Shown: positions 26,244 to 33,123 of the stretch, one piece after another
Position numbering within the stretch: position 1 is the first letter of the stretch
Layout: each line of letters starts with the position of its first letter
From: an uncultured Mediterranea sp.
Lineage (GTDB): Bacteria; Bacteroidota; Bacteroidia; Bacteroidales; Bacteroidaceae
Direction: 5' to 3'
DNA: 64,000 bases
Assembly (NCBI RefSeq): GCF_902493215.1
Contig: NZ_CABUOL010000002.1
Coordinates: forward strand, 62,001 to 126,000
Notes under the pieces: model-generated
The model's input: only the letters and a program-made list of their open reading frames with translations
What the model was told of the DNA's origin: nothing
Databases searched by the model: none
Made by a program: the position numbers and the translations under genes

Positions 26244-26900
26244 GTGACCGAATTCCTTTCATCCCTCATCGAGGCCGACAATGCCTGCCTCCTGGCCATC
26301 AACGGATGGCATGCCCCCTGGGCAGACACGTTCATGTACGCCTTCAGCGGCAAGTGGATATGGATACCCCTGTATGCTTCGCTGCTCTACGTCATCGGGC
26401 GCAACCTGCGCTGGCAGGTGGCCGTGGGGTGTGCGGTGGCCATCGCGCTCACCATCGTCTTTGCCGACCAGGTGGGGGCTTCGCTCATCCGCCCCGAAGT
26501 GGCCCGCTTGCGCCCGTCCAATCTGGAGAACCCGCTCTCGGCCATGGTTCACATCGTCAACGGCTATCGGGGCGGTAGCTATGGCTTCCCTTCGTGTCAT
26601 GCGGCCAATACCTTCGGCCTGGCCTTCTTTATCCTTTACCTGTTCCGCAACCGCTTGCTCTCGACCTTCATCCTGGCGTGGGCACTGGTGACGTGCTACT
26701 CGCGTGCCTACCTGGGCGTACACTATCCGGGCGACCTGCTGGCGGGTGCCGTGCTGGGCTTCGTGGGGGCAAGTCTCTGCTACGGGCTTTTCCAGAAGAT
26801 TTGCAGGTACAAGCGTCCTGAGCATCCGCGCCAGTTGTGGGTGCCGGTGGCCGTGGGGGGCGTCACGGTTGTGGGGATGCTGGTATACTCCTTCGTATAG
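26244..26900 (+). CDS. PAP2-family membrane phosphatase
   Basis: A 218-residue inner-membrane protein with about six hydrophobic segments and the phosphatidic-acid-phosphatase motifs: RP around SLIRPEVARLRP, GFPSCHAANTFGLAF (the PSGH motif with Cys in place of Gly) and SRAYLGVHYPGDLLAG (SRxxxxxHxxxD). It should remove phosphate from a lipid such as undecaprenyl pyrophosphate or phosphatidic acid on the periplasmic side. The start is GTG at 26244. It lies in the same direction 49 bases behind the LtaS-like gene and converges on the TonB barrel gene with an 11-base gap. Confidence 0.9.
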   Translation: MTEFLSSLIEADNACLLAINGWHAPWADTFMYAFSGKWIWIPLYASLLYVIGRNLRWQVAVGCAVAIALTIVFADQVGASLIRPEVARLRPSNLENPLSAMVHIVNGYRGGSYGFPSCHAANTFGLAFFILYLFRNRLLSTFILAWALVTCYSRAYLGVHYPGDLLAGAVLGFVGASLCYGLFQKICRYKRPEHPRQLWVPVAVGGVTVVGMLVYSFV

Positions 26901-26911
26901 ATTTCTTCCTT

Positions 26912-29452
26912 TCAAAACTGATATCCCACTTTGACGGACAGTTCGCGGGGCCGGATGCGTAGCCAGTCGGTGCGACTCTGTGTGGCCGTGTACGTGGTGT
27001 AGGCATAAGTCTTTTTGTTGAACAGGTTGTTGAGGCAGGCCTCCACCCGCCAGCGGTCGTGCTTCCATGTGAGCGAGGCATCGGCCAGGAGGACGTTCAG
27101 ATGCGTGCCGTCGGCCAAGGCGTTGCGGTAGTGCTCGCCGCCCAGTTGTACGTCTACCTGCCCGATGGTCAGGATGAGGCGCAGGCGTTGCGTCATGTTC
27201 AGCAGGGGAGGGAGGTGTGTGTCGCTCCCGATGCGGGTGGCGCTGCATGACAGGGTGGCGTGATAGTCGGCCTCCAGCCACGTCAGGGGCGACCAGTTGA
27301 GCTTGGGCTCGGCCGTGAGGAGGTCGTAGCGATAGTCCTGTAGCAGAGCGGGCGACGCGGCGGTGTGTGTCAGCTGGTGGCCGTAGTGGCGCGTCAGTTG
27401 CAGGTCGAGCGAGGCCTTGAGCCGCCAGTCGAAGACGCCTTTGGAGAGGGAGGTTCTCAGTGTCCAGGTGTCCGTCCGGTTCTTCAGGGCGCGCCGCGTC
27501 AGGGCTAGGGTGTCTTCCGAGAGGTATTGCTCGTCCAGCGTGGCATGCCGTCCATGGCTGTAGGTCAGGGTAAGCGTGGCGAAAAATTCGGTTACCGTAT
27601 TCTTGTATTCGGCGTAGAGCTGCCCCGTGGCGGTGGTGCTGAGGGGCATCAGGCCGGCGGTAGAGGTCAGCGTGCGGTAGTCGGTGCGGCGCAGGTAGGG
27701 GCAGAGGTCGAGTGCCTGCCCCGCCTGCCGGTCGAGTCCGCCATAAAGAGAGAATTTCCAGTGATAGTCGTGCCGGTAGCGCAGGTAGAGGTTGGGGCGG
27801 TAGAGCAGGTACGACCGCCGTGCCCCGAGGTAGTGCGTCCATTCGACAGGCACCTCTACCGAGGCGAACAGCCGTCCGCTTTCCCATTGGAGCTGGGGTG
27901 TGAGGTCGGCCCCGAGGTGCGAGGCGTCGTAGGTGCGGACAGCAGCGGGCGACTCCAGCCGATAGCGGGCCCACTCGGCCGTGAGGCCTGCCTCCAGGCG
28001 GCGGCTGAAGCCGTTGCGCTTGCGCAGGTAGCTGGCCGTGTGGCGGGTGTGGAGGCTCCGCTGGGCGTAGTCGTCGCGCTCCGTGGTCAGGGTCAGGACG
28101 GAGGGAAGCAGGGACATCTGTACGTCCGAGGTCAGTTCCCATGTACGCTCGCCTCGATTCTTCAGGTAGTTCAGGTAGTTGCGGGCCTGTAGGGTGGAGG
28201 TCTCGATGCCCTGTCCCAACTGGGAGGCGTGGCTGCGGTTGCGGGCGGCGTCCAGCTCCAGGCGTTCGGTCAGGTAGTGCGTCGGGCTGTTATCCTCGTA
28301 GGCCAGGGCCGCGTGCAGGGCGTCGGTGCGCAGGCGGTAGTCGGCTTCTTCCGACAGGCTGACGGTATCATTTGCCTGATAGTAAGTCTGCGTGTTACCC
28401 CGCTCCTGGTGGACGAAGTCGTGGGTATAGTCGGCCTGTACGCGCAGGGTGCGTTCGTCGTTGCGGCGGTACATGCGGTTGGCGTTGGCCGTCCAGGTTT
28501 CGTTGAACAACGTGCGGCGGGTGTCCAGCGGAGCGCTGAAGGCCGGCAGGTCGAGTAGTGAGGGGAGTGTGGCGGCTTCGGGTACATTGGTGGCCAGGAG
28601 GGTTTGTTCGTTGCTCAGGTCGCGCCCTGTGTTATTGGTCTTCAGAGCGAAGATGCTCTGTCGTCCGCGTCCCAGTTGCAGGGCGCTCAGGGTGCCTTCC
28701 CACAAGGGGGCGAGACGTCCGTCGGCGTCTTCGGTCAGTCCGCCACCTGCTTCGAGGTAGGGAAACCACTGGTCGCGCGCCTTCTCGTCCAGCCGCAGGT
28801 TCAGGGCCACCTGTTCGGAGTCAATCTTCCCCTTCAGGGCACGAACGGACTGGTAGTTCTCCATCAGCTCGGCCGACTTCACCGCCCGTGCGTCCAGGTT
28901 GTTGTTCACCTGGTTGTAGCGTCCGCCCGTCACGTCCATGCCCTCCACGAGGAAGTGGTCGATGGGCTTGCCTTTGTAGGTCACGGTACCGTTTTCCTCG
29001 ACGTCGATGCCCGGCAAGCGCTTCAGCACGTCGCGGATGCGGGTGTCCTTCTCCGTGATGAAGTCGGCCAGGTTGTAGCGCACGGTGTCGCGCCGACTGC
29101 TGATGCGTCCGGGACGTATCTCTACCTCGCGGAGCACGATGCTCTCGGTGCGCAGGGCGAAGTCCAGCCGGCTGCCTTTGCTGACGTCGCGCGTCTGTCG
29201 TCCGTAGCCCAGCATCGAGGCGCTGACTTGCAGGGTACCCTTGTGGCGCCAGGGCAGGGAGTAGCGTCCGTCGGCATCGGTCATGGTATAGTCGATGGTC
29301 ATACTATCACGCAGCACGCTCACCATCACCGCCTCGAGCGGGCGGGAGGTTTCGGCGTCGGTCACGCGGCCTTGGAGCACGTCTTGTGCCCACAGAGGCC
29401 GCGCCAGGCCGAACGCCAGTGTCAGAGTGAGAGAGAATATGAGTATCTTCAT
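26912..29452 (-). CDS. TonB-dependent receptor-like outer-membrane barrel with carboxypeptidase-regulatory domain
   Basis: An 846-residue outer-membrane protein. The signal peptide ends near ARPLWAQ (about residue 22). Then comes a CarboxypepD_reg-like domain (GRVTDAETSRPLEAVMVSV, residues 28-105), a plug domain (RDVLKRLPGIDVEENGTVTYKGKPIDHFLVEGMD, about 120-200) and a long beta-barrel ending in VKVGYQF. No SusD partner is present. It is 12 bases behind the GLPGLI gene, a pairing known in Bacteroidetes though its purpose is unknown. The barrel is shorter than a SusC (about 1000 residues). The ligand, and whether it imports or exports, cannot be told. Confidence 0.88.
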   Translation of the reverse strand: MKILIFSLTLTLAFGLARPLWAQDVLQGRVTDAETSRPLEAVMVSVLRDSMTIDYTMTDADGRYSLPWRHKGTLQVSASMLGYGRQTRDVSKGSRLDFALRTESIVLREVEIRPGRISSRRDTVRYNLADFITEKDTRIRDVLKRLPGIDVEENGTVTYKGKPIDHFLVEGMDVTGGRYNQVNNNLDARAVKSAELMENYQSVRALKGKIDSEQVALNLRLDEKARDQWFPYLEAGGGLTEDADGRLAPLWEGTLSALQLGRGRQSIFALKTNNTGRDLSNEQTLLATNVPEAATLPSLLDLPAFSAPLDTRRTLFNETWTANANRMYRRNDERTLRVQADYTHDFVHQERGNTQTYYQANDTVSLSEEADYRLRTDALHAALAYEDNSPTHYLTERLELDAARNRSHASQLGQGIETSTLQARNYLNYLKNRGERTWELTSDVQMSLLPSVLTLTTERDDYAQRSLHTRHTASYLRKRNGFSRRLEAGLTAEWARYRLESPAAVRTYDASHLGADLTPQLQWESGRLFASVEVPVEWTHYLGARRSYLLYRPNLYLRYRHDYHWKFSLYGGLDRQAGQALDLCPYLRRTDYRTLTSTAGLMPLSTTATGQLYAEYKNTVTEFFATLTLTYSHGRHATLDEQYLSEDTLALTRRALKNRTDTWTLRTSLSKGVFDWRLKASLDLQLTRHYGHQLTHTAASPALLQDYRYDLLTAEPKLNWSPLTWLEADYHATLSCSATRIGSDTHLPPLLNMTQRLRLILTIGQVDVQLGGEHYRNALADGTHLNVLLADASLTWKHDRWRVEACLNNLFNKKTYAYTTYTATQSRTDWLRIRPRELSVKVGYQF

Positions 29453-29464
29453 CGGTGGCCTCCT

Positions 29465-30328
29465 TTACCGTTCGATGGGATTGTAGGGCATGTCCTTGGG
29501 GTTCTTGGTGTTGTTGCCGTGGTTGTCCCGGACGGTAATCTTCACGTTGGGCATGATGCCGGTGATGAAGCCCACGGGGTCGGCGGCGAAGCGCTTCTGC
29601 ATCTTGTCGTACTGCTTGCGGTCAACCGGCTGGTAGTCCTTGCCGCCAAAGAGGATGGGCTCCGTGCCGTGGCTCTGCTCCAGGCCGTCGGCCATGAAGC
29701 GGTAGTGGCCCTCGTCGTCTTCAGCTTTCAGAATCAGGCCCGGCAGGCCGCAGAGCTTCCACGGACCTTCGCTCACGGGGACGTCCGTCGTGTACCAGGC
29801 CGACCATTGCCGACCCTTGAACTGCGTCTTGGCGCGTGTACAACGGTAGCCCAGCAGGGTCAGTGTGTCCTGCGTCAGCGTCCATCGGGGCTTCTCCGCG
29901 GGCTCCTCGCAACGCAGGCGGCAGATGTCGCCCGCCAGCTCGTCCAGCGTTGTCACCCGCCCGGCGGGATAGTTCTTGAAAGTCTGTTCGCTCCACTGGC
30001 TTTGGTACTGGTTGGCGTGCTGGGCTATCAGCTCGGAGGAAGCACCGTTGGCCATGTCGGCAGCCAGTACGGAGTCGGCCACGAAGGCCGTGTAGCTGTA
30101 GAAGCGCGACGCCTGCCGCCCGATGTCCAGCCGCAGGGTTTCCTGCATCCGTGCGTCGGGTTTGCTGAGGTCGGTCAGGGCATCCAGCCCGTATTGCACG
30201 GTCAGCACCTTGTGGTCGATGGTGTCCTTGCGGAAGGTTTGTCCCGTGGAAATCTTGATGTTCATCTGTGCTTGGGCAGCCGTGGCGGCGAGGCTCAGGG
30301 CGAGGAGAAGAATGTGTCTGGTTTTCAT
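29465..30328 (-). CDS. GLPGLI family protein
   Basis: A 287-residue secreted protein with signal peptide MKTRHILLLALSLAATAAQA and the family name motif CGLPGLIL near residue 195, preceded by AWYTTDVPVSEGPW. The family is restricted to Bacteroidetes and its role is unknown; its members are typically encoded next to TonB-dependent barrels. Here it is the first gene of a two-gene minus-strand unit. A variant -7 box (TATCTTCG) lies at 30376-30383 on the minus strand. Divergent from it, 184 bases away, is a histidine kinase/response regulator pair likely to control it. Confidence 0.92.
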   Translation of the reverse strand: MKTRHILLLALSLAATAAQAQMNIKISTGQTFRKDTIDHKVLTVQYGLDALTDLSKPDARMQETLRLDIGRQASRFYSYTAFVADSVLAADMANGASSELIAQHANQYQSQWSEQTFKNYPAGRVTTLDELAGDICRLRCEEPAEKPRWTLTQDTLTLLGYRCTRAKTQFKGRQWSAWYTTDVPVSEGPWKLCGLPGLILKAEDDEGHYRFMADGLEQSHGTEPILFGGKDYQPVDRKQYDKMQKRFAADPVGFITGIMPNVKITVRDNHGNNTKNPKDMPYNPIER

Positions 30329-30481
30329 GTCTGTAATGGTTTAGAGGGTGAAACATTCGGTTCGTTTTCCTGCCACGAAGATAGGCGGAAGGGGCGGAAG
30401 CGGGCGCAGGAAGTTATTACGGAAATATTACGGCAGCGGAAATATCGGCCTCGCGCGAACCTTGTGTACGGGCGAAAGGCT

Positions 30482-30489
30482 TATCTTTG
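30482..30489 (+). promoter_or_regulatory. -7 promoter box for the two-component genes
   Basis: TATCTTTG, 23 bases before the kinase start, with TTG at 30462-30464 as a weak -33 element. Confidence 0.6.
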
Positions 30490-30512
30490 CCTGCGGAAAA
30501 AACGAGTGAACA

Positions 30513-32015
30513 ATGGAACGACGCATCAAGATTATCTGGCTGCTCTCCCTGACCTCCATGCTCCTCATCGGAGCGGGGCAGGGCTACTGGTTGTGGAGCC
30601 ACTATCAATATACCAACGAGGCCTACGGACGCGAAGTGCTGCGACAGGTGTCCGAAGCCGTGGTGAGCTACAACACCCTGCGCTGGCAGGAACCCCGCCC
30701 CTTGGGCGAACAGAAGACCGTGCAGTGGTACAACACCAACGTCAACTGGGACGACCGTACCGACTCGCTGACGGGGCAGGAGAGCACGCGCATCTACCTG
30801 GTGCAGCGCCTGGGAGCGGAGGCGCAGGACACGCTGACGGACTTCACCCCGGCACAGACAGGGGCGGCAGGCGTGAATGTATCCCGCCTGCTGGCCGACA
30901 GTACCGTGCTCTGCACCGACTCGGTCGTCCTGATGGGCGACAAGCGGCAGTACGAACGCCTCAATATGATGTATTTGGCCGACCTGATGCGTCTGGAGTT
31001 GTCCCATCCGTTCGACCTCCATCCGTTCGACTCCATCGTAGCCGCCACCCTGCCGGACGTCACCTTCAGTACTCGCCTGAGCACTACCGCCGCCGACAGC
31101 CTCTATCAGTGGGAAGCCACCCTGCACTCCGGAGGCTCCCTGCTCCGGCCGCTGGCGCAGGTAGTCTATCCCTACAATCCCCTGAAGCGCCAGCTGGTCG
31201 AAGTCGATGTCCGCATCCCCTGCCACATGCTGCTGCTCCGCATGGGTGGCCAGCTGGCGGGCAGCCTGCTGATGATAGCCTTGCTGGCCGTGTGCCTGCT
31301 CTTCCAGATCAAGACCATCCTGAAGCAACGGCGGGTGGACGAGATGCGCCGTAGCTTCGTGAGTACTATGATACACGAACTGAAGCGTCCCGTACAGACG
31401 TTGAAGATGTGCCTGGCCTACCTGTCCGACCCTTCCCTCCGTGCCGACACGAAGGCTACCGATGCGGTGGTGGACGACTCCATCGTCGAGGTGGACAACC
31501 TCTCGGCCTACCTCCAGAAGCTGCGCGACATGACGCGGGCCGACGACGAGCGCACGCCGCTCAGCCTCCGCACCTTCGATTTCCGTCCGATGGCCGAGAA
31601 GACCCTCCGCCAGCTGCACATCCCCGACCACAAGCTTGTGACGTTCGAGACCCACTTCCCGACCTCGCTCCCCGTGACGGCCGACCCCATGCACCTTTGC
31701 AACATCCTGAGCAACCTGCTGGAGAATGCCGTGAAGTATTCGGGCGACTCCGTCCACATCACCGTCACCGGCACGCTGGACGGGCATCGCTTCGCCCTCA
31801 CGGTGGCCGACAACGGCATCGGCATCCCGCCCGCCGAGCAGGCCCGTGTGTTCGACAAGTTCTACCGCAGCGCCAGCCTGCCCGACCGCTCCGTGCCCGG
31901 CATCGGCTTGGGCCTGAGCTACGTGAAGCTGCTCGTGGAAGCGCATGGCGGCACCGTCGGCCTCCGCAGCCAGCCGGGACAGGGGACAACGGTGACCGTC
32001 ACTATACCTCAATGA
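30513..32015 (+). CDS. Sensor histidine kinase
   Basis: A 500-residue membrane kinase. TM1 lies at about 8-30 and TM2 at about 240-265, enclosing a periplasmic sensor region of about 210 residues with no recognised domain. The HisKA box STMIHELKRP places the phosphorylated His at 288; NILSNLLENAVKYSG (N box), VADNGIGIPP (G1) and GIGLGLSYVKLLVE (G2) form the ATPase. The unusual ELKRP in place of ELKTP after the His is common among Bacteroidetes kinases. The response regulator starts 4 bases later. The divergent GLPGLI/TonB barrel unit is the likely target. Confidence 0.93.
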   Translation: MERRIKIIWLLSLTSMLLIGAGQGYWLWSHYQYTNEAYGREVLRQVSEAVVSYNTLRWQEPRPLGEQKTVQWYNTNVNWDDRTDSLTGQESTRIYLVQRLGAEAQDTLTDFTPAQTGAAGVNVSRLLADSTVLCTDSVVLMGDKRQYERLNMMYLADLMRLELSHPFDLHPFDSIVAATLPDVTFSTRLSTTAADSLYQWEATLHSGGSLLRPLAQVVYPYNPLKRQLVEVDVRIPCHMLLLRMGGQLAGSLLMIALLAVCLLFQIKTILKQRRVDEMRRSFVSTMIHELKRPVQTLKMCLAYLSDPSLRADTKATDAVVDDSIVEVDNLSAYLQKLRDMTRADDERTPLSLRTFDFRPMAEKTLRQLHIPDHKLVTFETHFPTSLPVTADPMHLCNILSNLLENAVKYSGDSVHITVTGTLDGHRFALTVADNGIGIPPAEQARVFDKFYRSASLPDRSVPGIGLGLSYVKLLVEAHGGTVGLRSQPGQGTTVTVTIPQ

Positions 32016-32019
32016 ATGG

Positions 32020-32706
32020 ATGATTATGAAACCCTTGAAGATTCTTTTTGCCGACGACGACCTGAAATATTCCCTGCTCCTGAAACGTTTCTTGGAGCAG
32101 GAAGGTTATGAAGTGACCTACGTAGGAAACGGCCGCATGGCCGTGGAGCAGTTCCCCCTGGTCAGGCCCGACCTGGTGCTGCTCGACATCAACATGCCCG
32201 AATTGAACGGCTTCGAAGTGGCGGCCCGCATCCGCGAGGCGGACAAGCACGTCCTCCTCTTCTTCCTCTCCGACCGCAGCGACAAGGCCGACCGCCTGCA
32301 GGGCTTCAGCCTCCGCGCCAACGACTACCTGGCCAAGCCTTTCTACCCCGAAGAGCTCATTGCCCGCATCCGCGAGCGCTTTGCCCTCCAGCTGGAGGAG
32401 ACGGTGGAGGAGGAGACCTACCGCTTCGGCAACACCGTGTTCAGCTACAACACCAACGAGCTCCGCACGGCCAGCAGCAAGGTGCTCATCACTTCGCGCC
32501 AGGCGGACATCCTCCGCCTGCTGGCCCTGAATGTCAATCAGGCCGTCTCCCGCGACCGCCTGCTCGAAGCCGTGTGGGGAGCGGCTTCCTATGCCAACTC
32601 CCTGGCCCTGAACGTGCAGATCACCTACTTGCGCAAGGCGTTGAAGAACGACCCGTCGGTCAGGATTGAGTCGCTCATGAAGAAGGGGTATGTGCTGCGG
32701 GGATAG
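32020..32706 (+). CDS. OmpR/PhoB-family response regulator
   Basis: A 228-residue regulator. The receiver domain has the acidic cluster ADDD (12-14), phospho-acceptor Asp56 in LLDINMPE and a lysine in YLAKPF. The C-terminal winged helix includes LITSRQADILRLL and VSRDRLLEAVWG, ending with the wing MKKGYVLRG. A second ATG two codons in (32026) is an alternative start. It is cotranscribed with the kinase and probably activates the divergent envelope genes and itself. Confidence 0.93.
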   Translation: MIMKPLKILFADDDLKYSLLLKRFLEQEGYEVTYVGNGRMAVEQFPLVRPDLVLLDINMPELNGFEVAARIREADKHVLLFFLSDRSDKADRLQGFSLRANDYLAKPFYPEELIARIRERFALQLEETVEEETYRFGNTVFSYNTNELRTASSKVLITSRQADILRLLALNVNQAVSRDRLLEAVWGAASYANSLALNVQITYLRKALKNDPSVRIESLMKKGYVLRG

Positions 32707-32823
32707 CTTATTGGATGGGTGTATGGGTTGCCATGGTTGACTCATGGCCTGTGCCGTCGCGGCGTGTTGGACATGGGTTTACGCCCTGGTGTGACTGGCT
32801 TATAGCCTCTATTAATAGTTCTT

Positions 32824-32911
32824 ATTTCGTTCGAAATAACTTTCTATTTCGCTCGAAATAATTTTTTATGTCGCTCGAAATAATTTTTAATCTCGTTCGG
32901 AATATAAAGAG
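32824..32911. repeat. 22-bp tandem palindromic array A (4 units)
   Basis: Units start at 32824, 32846, 32868 and 32890, each exactly 22 bp. Each has arms ATTTCG and CGAAAT around a two-base centre (TT or CT) followed by an eight-base AT-rich spacer. The last unit is degenerate (ATCTCG/CGGAAT). Confidence 0.95.
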
Positions 32912-33047
32912 TTATCCGAGGGGATGGGGAGTGCGTTACGAAGGGATGGGGGAGTGCGTTGCGGTGCGGCAAGCATTCGGCAGGGCGGGGAAGATGTGGT
33001 ATGGGAAGCTTGCTTGGGCGTCTTTTCCCACCTCGGCAGGGCGGGGT

Positions 33048-33092
33048 AAAAAAAGAGAGAGGATGCGCCACGTCTTGCGTGACACATCCTCT
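33048..33092 (-). terminator. Intrinsic terminator after the beta-galactosidase gene
   Basis: On the minus strand AGAGGATGTGTCACG pairs with CGTGGCGCATCCTCT (two G-U or offset positions) and is followed by a seven-T run. It contains GACACATCCTCTTTT-type words like the pgk terminator. Confidence 0.85.
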
Positions 33093-33123
33093 TTTACAAA
33101 CCCTTGAATCACTGTCTTTCGAA

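Larger units (their letters stand above)
32707..33123. other. 417-bp convergent intergenic region with 22-bp tandem array and terminator
   Basis: No gene is visible. It contains a short hairpin (CCATG/CATGG near 32731-32747), the 22-bp tandem array (32824-32911), an unremarkable G-rich stretch, and the terminator of the beta-galactosidase gene (33048-33092). Confidence 0.8.

Noticed and set aside
32824..32911. Reading the 22-bp arrays as small CRISPR arrays
   Set aside because: The units are too short, the spacers are only 8-9 bases, and no cas gene is present in the window.
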